Source: JADFOJ01 sp041580235
GTDB taxonomy: Bacteria > Planctomycetota > Phycisphaerae > Phycisphaerales > SM1A02
NCBI GenBank assembly: GCA_041580235.1
Contig: JBFGEG010000003.1
Coordinates: 4,984 to 68,983 of the forward strand
Direction: 5' to 3'
Length of the DNA stretch: 64,000 nucleotides
Below, in pieces: positions 50,373 to 59,337 of the stretch. The translations under genes were made by a program, and so were the position numbers. Numbering within the stretch: the stretch's first letter is position 1; the number at the start of each line of letters is the position of its first letter. The notes under the pieces were generated by a model. It was not told the DNA's origin and searched no databases. It saw nothing but the letters and a program-made list of their open reading frames with translations.

Positions 50373-51593
50373 ATGCCTGTCGATTTCAAGCAGACCACAC
50401 TGCCCAACGGCCTCCAGATCATCGCTGAGGTCGACCACGCCGCCCATACGGCGGGGATCGGCTTCTTCGTCCGGACCGGCGCCCGAGACGAGGATTCGGC
50501 GCTCATGGGCGTGAGCCACTTTCTTGAGCACATGATGTTCAAGGGGACCGAGAAACGCTCCGCGGCGGACGTTGACCGCGACTTCGACGACATCGGCGCA
50601 GACCACAACGCGTTTACCACCGGCGAGATGACCGCGTTCTGGGCGCACGCATTGCCCGAGAGCCTGCCGAGAGCGACCGAGGTGCTCGCCGACATCCTGC
50701 GGCCGGCGCTGCGTCAGAGGGATTTCGACGACGAGAAGAGCGTGATCATCGAAGAGATCGCGATGTACGACGACCAGCCGTTCTGGGTCCTTTACGAGCG
50801 GACTCTGGAGCGGTACTACCGCACCCATCCGCTCAGTCATCGCGTGCTCGGCACCCGCGACACCATCGAGGCCATGCAACGCGACCAGATGGTGGAATAC
50901 TTCCGGCAACGCTATTCCGCTGACAACACGACGGTCGCCCTCGCCGGCCGGCTGGACTTCGAGGCCGTGGTCGAGCAGCTCCGGGACGCGTGCGGCGGAT
51001 GGAACACGACCGATGCGAGCCGGCAGTACCCGGACGTCGCCGTCACGGCGGACGAGCTGGTGATCGATTCGGAGGCGGTGAACCGACACTACGCGATCAC
51101 GCTCGCCCCGGCTCCGCCCATCCAGGACGACCGCCGCTACGCGGCCGGCATGCTGGCCCAGATCCTGGGCGACGCCGAGGGGTCGCGACTCTACTGGGCC
51201 CTGGTCGAGACGGGGCTGGCCGAAGAGGCCCGCGCCCAGTACGACGGCCGGGACCGGATCGGCACCTACCTGGTCTACTTCGTCTGCTCGCCCCAGGACG
51301 CCGGGGCGGTGCAGACCGAAATCGGCCGCCAGATCGACGGCCTGATGCAGACGCTCGGCGAGGACGACCTCGAGCGGGTTCGCAGCAAGATCGCCACGAA
51401 CGCCACCGTGCAGGGTGAGCTACCCGCGGGCCGCATGCACCGCCTGGGGCGTCTGTGGACCTACCTCGGCGAGTATCGATCGCTGGCCGATGAGCTCGAG
51501 CGCATCAACGCGGTCACGCTCGACGACGTTCGGGCCGTGTATGAGGCGTTTCCGTTCCAGCCGCGAGTGACCGGCAACCTGAAGCCGAAGTGA
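50373..51593 (+). CDS. M16 family zinc metallopeptidase
   Basis: The 406-residue product has the inverted zinc motif HFLEH (about residue 50) and the distal Glu in SVIIEEIAMYDDQP (about residue 128), as in the processing-peptidase and pitrilysin group. The second half is the catalytically silent M16 C-terminal domain. The single-chain size of about 400 residues suggests that it dimerises. A cytoplasmic location is likely, as no signal peptide is seen. It is convergent with the HDOD gene. Confidence 0.93.
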   Translation: MPVDFKQTTLPNGLQIIAEVDHAAHTAGIGFFVRTGARDEDSALMGVSHFLEHMMFKGTEKRSAADVDRDFDDIGADHNAFTTGEMTAFWAHALPESLPRATEVLADILRPALRQRDFDDEKSVIIEEIAMYDDQPFWVLYERTLERYYRTHPLSHRVLGTRDTIEAMQRDQMVEYFRQRYSADNTTVALAGRLDFEAVVEQLRDACGGWNTTDASRQYPDVAVTADELVIDSEAVNRHYAITLAPAPPIQDDRRYAAGMLAQILGDAEGSRLYWALVETGLAEEARAQYDGRDRIGTYLVYFVCSPQDAGAVQTEIGRQIDGLMQTLGEDDLERVRSKIATNATVQGELPAGRMHRLGRLWTYLGEYRSLADELERINAVTLDDVRAVYEAFPFQPRVTGNLKPK

Positions 51594-51653
51594 CCTCGTC
51601 TGGCCGTGCTCGCGTGTCACACAGGACACCGCCGGACAGGCCGCCCGTGACGC

Positions 51654-53120
51654 TCAGGTTTGCTTGTGCCTCGCGCGGAAGACGCGCACGCAGTTACGCC
51701 CCGCCCTCCTGGCGGCGAGCGTCGCGTTGCGGCTCAGCTGCACGAGCAGCTCCGATCGTACGAGGTGCTCGGCGACGGCCGAGTCAAGCACAGCGACGCC
51801 AAGGCTCACAGTCACCGCCGCGTCGTGCGGGTCGAACGGCTCACGCTCGATGTCGACCCGTACATGCTCGGCGAGCTGCGCGGCATCGATTCGGGACGCG
51901 CCGGGCGCGATCACCGCGAACCGGCCGTCTCTCAGGCGGCACAGCTGACCCGTGGCACCGGTACGACGCCGGATCCGATCGGCGACGGCATTCATCAGGT
52001 TTTCGACCTCCCCTGATCCGAGCTTCTTCTTGAGGGCGTCGTAGTCGTCAACCTCGCCGAAAATCAGACCCAGGCACGTCTTGCCGGCCTGCGCCCGCTC
52101 GAAGTACATCGCCAGATCTCGCTCGAATCGCTGCCGCAGGGCGCACGAGACGTCGTCGTCGTCGAGCTCATCGCGAAGATCGCCCGACGCGAGCGACGCG
52201 GCCTGCTGCTGCACCTCCGACTGCTGGCTGATCAGCGCTTCGTCGGCCTCGGCCACGACGGTCGTGGCCTCGTCGGTCTTCATCTCCAGAAGACCGGAGA
52301 GCCCGCGCTTGTCCCGGGCGGCAGTCTCAACCAGCGATCGGGTGTCGTCCACGGACAGGCCGAAGAGCTCCCTCGACATCGTGCTGACGGTCGCGAACGA
52401 GGCCTTGGGGTCCGGCGTCGCGGCCATGGTCGCGATCTGGGAGGCCAGCACCACCGTGTTGACGGTCGGCCCATACGTGTTGGGGTTCGTCACCTTCCGG
52501 TGGTGGTGGCGGATCGGCTCCACGAGCTGGCCCGGAAGACCCCAGTGGTCGCCGAGGCTTCCGCCCGCCTCGGCGTGGGTGAAGCCGAGGGACGCCCGTT
52601 CCCAGTGCGGGAGCAGGCGGTGGTTTCCGCCGGTGCGGGCGATGATGTCGGTGTAGCGGTCCCCCAGCGCCGTCTGTATCGCCATCATGCCGATGTCCTG
52701 CATCAGCGCTGCCAGGAATGCCTCCTCGGGATCACAGCAACGTGTCAGCACCGCGATCCGGCGCGCCGCCGCCGCGGAGTAGAAGCAGCGGCTCCAGAAA
52801 CCCAGCAGGTCGAAGCCGTGCCCCAGCTTTCTCGTGAGGTCCACGAGGCTGAAGCCCAGCACGAGCGTCCGAACCGTGGACAGACCCAGGTGCATCATGG
52901 CCCGGTCAACGGTCGTGCAGGGCTCGTTGAGCTTGAAGTGCCCGGAGTTGGCCGCCTGCAGGAGCTTGCGGCTCAGCGTGTCCTCCCGGGTCAGCAGGGT
53001 GGCGATGCCCGACGGGTCAACTGCCGGATCATCCAAGGCATCCAGCAGCCGGACCGCCGCCGGGGGAAGGAGGGGCAGCGTCGTCGGGGAGATGATCTCT
53101 TCGAGGGTCGGGGTGCTCAT
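51654..53120 (-). CDS. HDOD protein with degenerate GGDEF domain
   Basis: The N-terminal HDOD domain (about residues 1-270, LPLLPPAAVRLLDALDDPAV, MHLGLSTVRTLVLGFSL) is followed by a GGDEF-like domain (about residues 340-485) in which the signature loop reads RDGRF instead of GG(D/E)EF, so diguanylate cyclase activity is not expected. It may bind nucleotide or act as a receptor. It is paralogous to the gene at 53350, which keeps GGEEF. The start at 53120 gives the same MS-PTL opening as the paralogue. Confidence 0.88.
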   Translation of the reverse strand: MSTPTLEEIISPTTLPLLPPAAVRLLDALDDPAVDPSGIATLLTREDTLSRKLLQAANSGHFKLNEPCTTVDRAMMHLGLSTVRTLVLGFSLVDLTRKLGHGFDLLGFWSRCFYSAAAARRIAVLTRCCDPEEAFLAALMQDIGMMAIQTALGDRYTDIIARTGGNHRLLPHWERASLGFTHAEAGGSLGDHWGLPGQLVEPIRHHHRKVTNPNTYGPTVNTVVLASQIATMAATPDPKASFATVSTMSRELFGLSVDDTRSLVETAARDKRGLSGLLEMKTDEATTVVAEADEALISQQSEVQQQAASLASGDLRDELDDDDVSCALRQRFERDLAMYFERAQAGKTCLGLIFGEVDDYDALKKKLGSGEVENLMNAVADRIRRRTGATGQLCRLRDGRFAVIAPGASRIDAAQLAEHVRVDIEREPFDPHDAAVTVSLGVAVLDSAVAEHLVRSELLVQLSRNATLAARRAGRNCVRVFRARHKQT

Positions 53121-53206
53121 GGCTCTCGCGCAGAAAGGGGATTCTGACTTGCCCGTCTGCGCCGAGAGGCACGAGGGGTTGCCACACCAAGTCGTGGATG
53201 TCATCG

Positions 53207-53225
53207 GTTGAGCACCGTGCTCAAC
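53207..53225. promoter_or_regulatory. perfect 19-bp palindrome upstream of the HDOD gene
   Basis: GTTGAGCACcGTGCTCAAC is a 9-1-9 perfect inverted repeat, 86 nt upstream of the ATG at 53120, in an AT-richer spacer. It could be a transcription-factor operator. Confidence 0.5.
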
Positions 53226-53250
53226 TGCAACCCTGGATTGTTAAGGACAA

Positions 53251-53269
53251 AAGCTAGACTTCGAGTCTA
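53251..53269 (-). terminator. intrinsic terminator after the HDOD-GGDEF gene
   Basis: On the minus strand TAGACT-cga-AGTCTA is followed by GCTTTTG. It lies 81 nt after the stop at 53350 and separates the two paralogues into different transcripts. Confidence 0.5.
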
Positions 53270-53349
53270 TGTTAAGCTGGGAATTCTTAGGTCGGCCTGT
53301 CGCCAAGTATCACGTTGAAACCTCATGAGCGATCGAAAGTTGCACTCGT

Positions 53350-54867
53350 TCACGCCGCGCTCGAGTGCGGCGGCCGGGGTGTGAAGACACGTACGCAGTT
53401 GCGCCCGTCGCACTTGGCGGCGTGCAACGCGCGATCGGCCAGCTGGACGAGGACCATCGGGTTCCTGATCCGTCCCAGCGTGGCCGGCTCCAGCGTCACC
53501 ACCCCGAAGCTCGCCGTCACCTGGACGGCCTCGAGGTTGCTGCCGGAGTCTCGCAGGTCGACGTGCTCCCGCTCGAGGTGCCGCCGCATGCGCTCCGCCG
53601 TCCGGGCTGTCTCGATCCGCGAGGCGCCCGGGATGATGACCGCGAACTCCTCGCCCCCGTAACGGCACACGATGCCGCTCTGGCCGAGGCTCTCCAGCAG
53701 GCGGTGGGCGATCGCCTGCAGCACGCGGTCGCCGCCGACGCGGCCGATCGTCTCGTTGATCGCTGTGAGCCGGTCGGCGTCGACGAGAATGAGCCCCAGG
53801 GGCTCGCATCGCTGGACGGCCACCTGGAAGCGGCGGCTCAGCTCCTCGTCGAAGTGCTTGCGGTTGCCCACACCGGTCATGGCGTCCGTGAACGCCTCCC
53901 CCGGAGGCGGCGATGCCTGGGGCGGCGGAGCCACGACCTGCGGCTGGACGTCGGGCTGCTGGCGGATGAGCGCGTCGTCGGCAGTGGCCAGAATGCTCTC
54001 GATGTCCGGGAGCCGGCCAACGTGCACGTCCAGGAGGCCGGACAGCTCCTTGGCATCCTCCGTGGTCATGAGCAGGACCGATCGCTCGTCCTCGGGCGTC
54101 ATGTGGAACATCGTCTGGGACATGGCGCTCACCATGTCGAGCACCGGCTTGCGATGCTCCTCGAGCGACACGAGGTTTGAGATCCGATAGGCGAGGATGA
54201 CCGCGTTGATCAGCGCGCTGTTGGGTCCGGAGGGCATCCCTCGCTGGTGGTGCTGGCGGATGGGGTCCACGACCTGAACCGGCAGGCACCACTGCTCACC
54301 GAGCCGCGCGCCCGCCTCGGCGTGCGTGAACCCCAGGGCGGCGGTTTCGCAGTACGGCAGCGCGTGGTGGTTGCCGTCAGCCTCCGTGACGACCTTGTCG
54401 TACTTGCCGCCCAGCACCGTGTGCATGGCGAGCATTCCGACGTCCTGCATGAGGGCGGCGATGAACGCTTCGTCCGGATCGCAGCAGTGCGTGACCAGGG
54501 CGATCCGGCGGGCGGCTGCGGCCGAATACACACAGCGCCGCCAGTAGTCCATCAGGTCGAAGCCGTTGCCGCACTTCTTGGTCAGGTCGACCAGGCTGAA
54601 GCCCAGGACGAGCGACTTCACCGTGCTCAGCCCCAGGTACGCCAGCGCCCGCTTGATGGTCGGGCACGGCTGGGCGAGGCTGTAGTAGCTCGAGTTGACG
54701 GTCTTGAGGATCTTGCCCGCCAGAGCCTGGTCATACTGCACGAGCTTGGCGATGTCGCCCAGGTCGCACTCGGGGTCGCTCGTCAGCTCAAGCAGTTTGA
54801 CGGCCACCGTGGGCAGCGTCGGCAACTTCGTTGACGAAAGGACCGTTTGAAGGGTCGGCGCACTCAT
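53350..54867 (-). CDS. HDOD-GGDEF protein, probable active diguanylate cyclase
   Basis: The 505-residue product has an HDOD domain (about residues 1-280, LPTLPTVAVKLLELTSDPE, YLGLSTVKSLVLGFSL) and a GGDEF domain (about residues 345-500) with ILVDADRLTAINETIG and an intact RYGGEEFAVIIPG loop. It would make cyclic di-GMP from two GTP, with HDOD as the regulatory part. The start at 54867 is chosen for similarity to the paralogue. Its neighbour at 51654 has lost the motif. Confidence 0.9.
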   Translation of the reverse strand: MSAPTLQTVLSSTKLPTLPTVAVKLLELTSDPECDLGDIAKLVQYDQALAGKILKTVNSSYYSLAQPCPTIKRALAYLGLSTVKSLVLGFSLVDLTKKCGNGFDLMDYWRRCVYSAAAARRIALVTHCCDPDEAFIAALMQDVGMLAMHTVLGGKYDKVVTEADGNHHALPYCETAALGFTHAEAGARLGEQWCLPVQVVDPIRQHHQRGMPSGPNSALINAVILAYRISNLVSLEEHRKPVLDMVSAMSQTMFHMTPEDERSVLLMTTEDAKELSGLLDVHVGRLPDIESILATADDALIRQQPDVQPQVVAPPPQASPPPGEAFTDAMTGVGNRKHFDEELSRRFQVAVQRCEPLGLILVDADRLTAINETIGRVGGDRVLQAIAHRLLESLGQSGIVCRYGGEEFAVIIPGASRIETARTAERMRRHLEREHVDLRDSGSNLEAVQVTASFGVVTLEPATLGRIRNPMVLVQLADRALHAAKCDGRNCVRVFTPRPPHSSAA

Positions 54868-55191
54868 CTCTTTAGATCTTTCAAGAGGATCCGCGACGAG
54901 TCCGCGTGCGCCGACGAGCGCAGGGCTGCCTCCATGTCGCTCTTCGAACCGTGAACTATCGGAAAAGTCGAGCGTCGACTGTAGAGGGGCATTCCGCGGC
55001 ACGCGCTGGCGCGGCGGCACGTTGGGGGCCAGCCGGACGCCGGCCTCGCGTTGCCGGCCTGCCGGCGGCGATCCTATCGGCCCATCGCAGCCTCGACGCG
55101 AAGCTGGGCGGGCGGCGTCGGGATCCCGGCCGCCGTGCTGCCCAGACAGTTCAGTCCCTTCGTCCGGCGCCGTCTCGTCACCTTGACGCCG
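54868..55191. other. 324-nt intergenic region between recO and the HDOD-GGDEF gene
   Basis: The region contains the promoter of the HDOD-GGDEF gene and the end of the recO transcript, but I see no repeat copy, RNA gene or supported small frame. GATAGT near 54955-54960 (minus) is a weak -10 candidate. Confidence 0.35.
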
Positions 55192-55923
55192 TCACAGGCC
55201 CGGAAACGCCCAGCGCATCGCCTTCGGCTCGTGGCCAAGCAACTCGCGGATGTACGCGGCAAGGAGCCGGTTGGCCCGCTCGAGCCGCGGCCCGTCGCTG
55301 CCGGCGGGGCGATCCTCGGCCATGGCCCGGAGAACGTCGATCGTCTCCCGCCGGACCCGCCAGCGATCCGGCGCTCCGCTGTCGGCGACGACGCCCCCGG
55401 CCGAAGGGCTGAAGGCGAGTGTCGGCCCGCCCGGGGGAAGCGCCTCGCCCGTCTCCGCGTCGCGGTCAAGCTGCGGGCGGTACCCCGTCTCGCACAGCAG
55501 CGCCCATTCGTAACGCAGCAGCGTCCGCGGAATCTCGGCCACGTCGTCGAGGCGTCGCAGAGCCTCGCACAGCGCGTCGAAAAGGGACGGGTGCGGGTCG
55601 TGCTCGCTGAGCATGTGGTGGACGAGATCGGCCATGTAGAGGCCCGCCCGGTTGGCTTCGAGCCGTTCGCGGAGAGACCTGAAGATCTCCACCAGGTGCC
55701 AGGCAGTGACGGTGGCCAGATCACGCGACGGCTTGACGATGGCCACCACCTGCCCGTGCGTGAGCAGGTCGATGCCCCCGTCGAACCCTCCGCCGGCCCG
55801 CTTGGCTCCCTTGACGAGCCCCCGGACGACGCCGTGGTTCCGCAGGAACAGGCTCACGGTCTGTGACGTCTCGGAATAGTCCCAGCGGCGGATGCAGATC
55901 GCGTTGTCGGAGACGGTGGGCAT
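55192..55923 (-). CDS. recO: DNA repair protein RecO
   Basis: The 243-residue product begins with the OB-fold N terminus (IRRWDYSETSQTVSLFLRNHG, VVRGLVKGAKR, IDLLTHGQVV), followed by the helical C-terminal domain with LLRYEWALLCETGY. The zinc-binding cysteines of other RecO proteins are mostly missing (one Cys). It anneals single strands and loads RecA with RecR. It is divergent from parA with 50 bp between starts. Confidence 0.93.
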   Translation of the reverse strand: MPTVSDNAICIRRWDYSETSQTVSLFLRNHGVVRGLVKGAKRAGGGFDGGIDLLTHGQVVAIVKPSRDLATVTAWHLVEIFRSLRERLEANRAGLYMADLVHHMLSEHDPHPSLFDALCEALRRLDDVAEIPRTLLRYEWALLCETGYRPQLDRDAETGEALPPGGPTLAFSPSAGGVVADSGAPDRWRVRRETIDVLRAMAEDRPAGSDGPRLERANRLLAAYIRELLGHEPKAMRWAFPGL

Positions 55924-55960
55924 GGGGCCAATGTTGACGTTAGAGCGTTTTGGCTGTCGA

Positions 55961-55966
55961 TATACT
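55961..55966 (+). promoter_or_regulatory. -10 TATACT, 7 nt before the parA ATG
   Basis: TATACT is near-consensus, with its end 7 nt from the ATG at 55974, which predicts a leaderless message. A TTGACG 21 nt upstream is too far for a standard -35. Confidence 0.5.
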
Positions 55967-55973
55967 CACCAGG

Positions 55974-56924
55974 ATGTCCGGCACTGCAAGCGCCGACGGG
56001 CGATCGGTCCGCACGATCGCCTTCATGAACCAGAAAGGCGGGGTCGGGAAGACGACCACCGCCGTCAATCTCGCGGCAGCGCTGGCATCGGCGGAGCGGC
56101 GGGTGTGCCTGGTCGATCTCGACCCCCAGGCCCACGTGACGCTCCATCTGGGCCTCGAAACCGGCGACCGGCCCACCGTCTACGACCTGATGACCGACCC
56201 CGACTGCGGGGCGACCGACTGCCTGGTCACGGCCCGGCCCGGCCTGGACGTGATCCCGGCCGAGGTCGATCTCGCCGCGGCCGAGACGGAGCTGGCGAAC
56301 CGGCCGCAGCGGCAGCGGATTCTGCGTCAGAAGCTGGCCGCCATCACCGGGCGGTATGAGTTCGTACTCGTGGACTGCCCGCCCAGCCTGGGGCTGCTGA
56401 CCCTCAACGCACTGTCGATGGCCAGCGAGGTCATCGTGCCCATGCAGGCGCACTTCCTGGCCCTGCAAGGCGTCGGCAAGCTCCTGGAGACCGTCGGGAT
56501 GGTCTGTCGGTCGGTCAACCCCGATCTTCAGGTCTCCGGGATCATTCTGTGCATGCACGAGGGCCACACCACGCTGGCGAGGGAAGTCGCCGCGGATCTC
56601 GACGCCTTTTTCGAGGAGGCGCGGGCCCACGACGTCCCCTGGCGGGGCTGCCGGGTACTGTGGCCGGCCGTGAGACGTAACGTCAAGCTGGCCGAGGCGC
56701 CCAGCTTCGGCAACACGATCTTCGACTATGCGCCCTGGTGTGCCGGGGCCAACGACTACCGCAAGCTGGCCGAGGTGCTCGTGCAGCAGCTCGACGGCGT
56801 GCCCGCGGCCACCGCAGAGGTCAAGCCTTCTCCTGCGGCCGCGTCCGACTCGCCCGAAATCGTCACGATGCCCGATCCGGCGCTGCGTGGAGACGCGGTT
56901 GAGCCAACGGCCCGTGGCGGCTGA
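55974..56924 (+). CDS. parA: ParA/Soj family ATPase
   Basis: The 316-residue product has the deviant Walker A MNQKGGVGKTTTAVN, the switch CLVDLDPQAHVTLHLG, and VLVDCPPSLGLLTLNA. It lacks the N-terminal helix-turn-helix of plasmid ParA, so it is of the chromosomal Soj type. parB is 26 kb away. The ATG at 55974 is preferred over the TTG at 55950. An alternative is a MinD/ParA-like ATPase unrelated to parB. Confidence 0.9.
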   Translation: MSGTASADGRSVRTIAFMNQKGGVGKTTTAVNLAAALASAERRVCLVDLDPQAHVTLHLGLETGDRPTVYDLMTDPDCGATDCLVTARPGLDVIPAEVDLAAAETELANRPQRQRILRQKLAAITGRYEFVLVDCPPSLGLLTLNALSMASEVIVPMQAHFLALQGVGKLLETVGMVCRSVNPDLQVSGIILCMHEGHTTLAREVAADLDAFFEEARAHDVPWRGCRVLWPAVRRNVKLAEAPSFGNTIFDYAPWCAGANDYRKLAEVLVQQLDGVPAATAEVKPSPAAASDSPEIVTMPDPALRGDAVEPTARGG

Positions 56925-57747
56925 CGCGGACCATCGAGCTCGACGGCTCGCGCGACCGTGGCGAGTGGCTTTCGTCCTCTACGCCCTGACGCTCACCGTG
57001 GCCACCCACTGGCCGGCGCTGGACCTCGGCACGGAGTCCTACTCCGCCCCCGACAAGGTCCTGCACATGATCGCCCTGGGTGGTCTCGTCGTGCTGCTGC
57101 ACCGCACACGGTGGCTGACGGCGACGTGGCAGGCGGTGCTCGTCGGTCTCGTCTGGGCCGCCGTGGATGAGCTGACGCAGGCCATCCCGATCCTCGGCCG
57201 GCACGCCAGCGCCGGCGACATGCTGGCCGGTCAGCTGGGGATCCTGCTGGTGGGGAGCTGGTGGTGGGCGCTCGGCCCGGCCGGGAGTCCGGCGGATCGT
57301 GACCGCCACCGACGCCGGGTCGCGGCTATGGACGAGGTCTTCGCCAGCCTGCACTCGTGGATCATCGTGGGGCTCGTCGCGCTGCTGGGGGCGGCGATCG
57401 CGGTCGCCGTGGCGTGGCCCGTCCTCGCCGGCCTCGGGGTCGGAACCGAACGACTGACGTGGGTGGTGGTTGCGGGCATCGCGGGTGCGGGCTCGACCGG
57501 GCTGTTCGCCGCGGCACGGCGGGCGGGGCTTCCCCCCGTCGAGGCCCGACGGCTGCGGTGGCGAGGCGTGCGGAGGGCGGCGCCGGCGGCGATCGCGGTG
57601 CTGGCGGCGGCCGCCCTGCTGACCCCCCTTCCACCCGTGCGACGCGGGCTGGGCACGGACATGCGGCTGGCGTTCGGGGTCACGGCCCTGGGCCTGGCGG
57701 CCGCGGTCGCCGTGGGCGTGTACCGTCGCACCCCCACCCAGACTTGA
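56899..57747 (+). CDS. VanZ-like membrane protein
   Basis: The 282-residue product has four N-terminal membrane helices with the VanZ pattern: APDKVLHMIALGGLVVLL, VDELTQAI and RHASAGDMLAGQLGILL; the conserved Asp, His, Glu and Gln residues are present. A second hydrophobic half (about residues 150-275) has no match. The TTG start at 56899 has GGAG 6 nt upstream and overlaps parA by 26 nt; GTG 56887 and GTG 56914 are alternatives. It is an inner-membrane protein of unknown activity. Confidence 0.75.
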   Translation: MSQRPVAADADHRARRLARPWRVAFVLYALTLTVATHWPALDLGTESYSAPDKVLHMIALGGLVVLLHRTRWLTATWQAVLVGLVWAAVDELTQAIPILGRHASAGDMLAGQLGILLVGSWWWALGPAGSPADRDRHRRRVAAMDEVFASLHSWIIVGLVALLGAAIAVAVAWPVLAGLGVGTERLTWVVVAGIAGAGSTGLFAAARRAGLPPVEARRLRWRGVRRAAPAAIAVLAAAALLTPLPPVRRGLGTDMRLAFGVTALGLAAAVAVGVYRRTPTQT

Positions 57748-57771
57748 CATCCCTGCCTCCGAGATTCTTCC

Positions 57772-59337
57772 GTGACCGAGCGCTTCGAGAGCCACACCCG
57801 CACCTTTTCGCTGCTCACCCTGGTCAGCCGCCTCACGGGTCTGGGACGCGACGCGGTGCTGAGCCGGTTCTTCGGCGCCACCTACGTGATGGACGCCTTC
57901 TTCTTCGCGTTCATCGTCCCCAACCTGTTCCGCCGGCTCTTCGGCGAGGGGGTGGTCGCGGCGGCGTTCCTGCGCCCCTACGCACAGCTGGAGCGCAGCG
58001 ATCCCGCCACGGCCCGCAAGCTGGCGACCCTCACGATCGCCGTTCTGCTCGCGGTGCTGGGCGGCGTGACCCTGGCGGGCGAGGCCGTGCTGATCGTCAT
58101 CTCCGCCCGCAGTGACCACGAGCACCTGGTCGTGCGTCTGACGATGATCATGCTGCCCTTCATGCCCTTGGTATGCGTGGTGGCGATTCTCGGCGCGATG
58201 CTGCAGGTGCATGGGCGCTTCGGTCCCAGCGCGTCGGTGCCCATCGTGCTCAACCTCTGCCTGATCGGGACCGCCGCCGGCCTGGCCCCGGTCTTCGGGC
58301 CTGATGCCGTCGGTCACGTGACGGCGGTGGCGGTGGCGGTCCTCGTCGCCGGTGTGCTGCAGGTGGCGTGGATGCTCTGGGCGCTGCGCGACCGGCCGTG
58401 GATCGATCGCGACGTGGCCGCGGCCCGCAAGCCGATGCGGGAGGTCGTCCGCCACGCCGGGCCCATGATTCTCGGCCTGGGCGTTCTGCAGCTCAACGCG
58501 TTTCTCGACGGGCTCATCGCCAGCTACCCGACCACGATCGGGCCCACGATCCTGGGCGCCGAGTACCCGCTGCGGGAGGGCGCGATGGCCGCCGTGACCT
58601 TCGCGCAGCGGCTCTACCAGTTTCCCCTGGGTGTCTTCGGGATCGCGGTCGCCACCGCGATCTTCCCGGCGCTGGCACGGCAGGCCGGCGACGACGAGCA
58701 CTTCACCGACATCGTGCGGCGCGGCCTGCGACTGGTCGTGTTCGTCGGCGTGCCGGCCAGCGCGGGCCTGATGATGGTCGGCCCCACCCTCGTCGGGGTC
58801 ATCTACGAGGGCGGGCAGTTCGGGGCGGCCGATGCCCGGCGCGTGACGTCGGTCCTGTACGGGTACGCGTCGGGGGTGTGGGCGTACTCCATGATCCATG
58901 TGCTCACGCGGGCGTACTACGCGAAGCGCGATGCCAAAACCCCGGTCGTCATCGCGTTGTACATGGTGGCGCTCAACCTCGGGCTCAACTGCACCCTGAT
59001 CTGGACGCCCCTGCGCGAAGCCGGTCTGGCGTGGTCGACGGCCGCCTGCGCGACGATCCAGGTCGGCGTCCTGCTGGCGCTGGTGCGGCGGCACACGCAA
59101 CGCATCGCCGATGCCGGCATCGTGCGCGGCGCGATCAAGACGGCGGGCGTCACCGTGCTCATGGCTTTGGCCGTCGGCGCGGTCCTGGCGGCGCTGCCTC
59201 AGGCGGAGTCGTGGGGACAGTCGCTGCTGACGCTGCTGGCGGCGGTGGGAACGGGTCTGGTCGTGGTCGCCGGGGCCGCGACGCTGCTTCGCATGCCCGA
59301 GCTTCGCTGGCTTCTCAGCCGGCCCCCCGCTCCGTGA
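57772..59337 (+). CDS. murJ: lipid II flippase MurJ
   Basis: The 521-residue product has about 14 membrane helices of the MviN/MurJ fold: an N-terminal RLTGLGRDAVLSRFFGAT motif, PNLFRRLFGEGVVAAAF, YQFPLGVFGIAVATAIFP and a C-terminal AYYAKRDAKTP segment. It moves lipid II across the inner membrane for peptidoglycan synthesis. The GTG start follows the VanZ-like gene by 24 nt. It is convergent with and overlaps the next gene by 23 bp. Confidence 0.96.
   Translation: MTERFESHTRTFSLLTLVSRLTGLGRDAVLSRFFGATYVMDAFFFAFIVPNLFRRLFGEGVVAAAFLRPYAQLERSDPATARKLATLTIAVLLAVLGGVTLAGEAVLIVISARSDHEHLVVRLTMIMLPFMPLVCVVAILGAMLQVHGRFGPSASVPIVLNLCLIGTAAGLAPVFGPDAVGHVTAVAVAVLVAGVLQVAWMLWALRDRPWIDRDVAAARKPMREVVRHAGPMILGLGVLQLNAFLDGLIASYPTTIGPTILGAEYPLREGAMAAVTFAQRLYQFPLGVFGIAVATAIFPALARQAGDDEHFTDIVRRGLRLVVFVGVPASAGLMMVGPTLVGVIYEGGQFGAADARRVTSVLYGYASGVWAYSMIHVLTRAYYAKRDAKTPVVIALYMVALNLGLNCTLIWTPLREAGLAWSTAACATIQVGVLLALVRRHTQRIADAGIVRGAIKTAGVTVLMALAVGAVLAALPQAESWGQSLLTLLAAVGTGLVVVAGAATLLRMPELRWLLSRPPAP

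Noticed and set aside
55074..55724. A 216-codon minus-strand frame overlapping recO
   Set aside because: Ser/Arg/Thr-rich composition and a full overlap with recO in another frame indicate a shadow.
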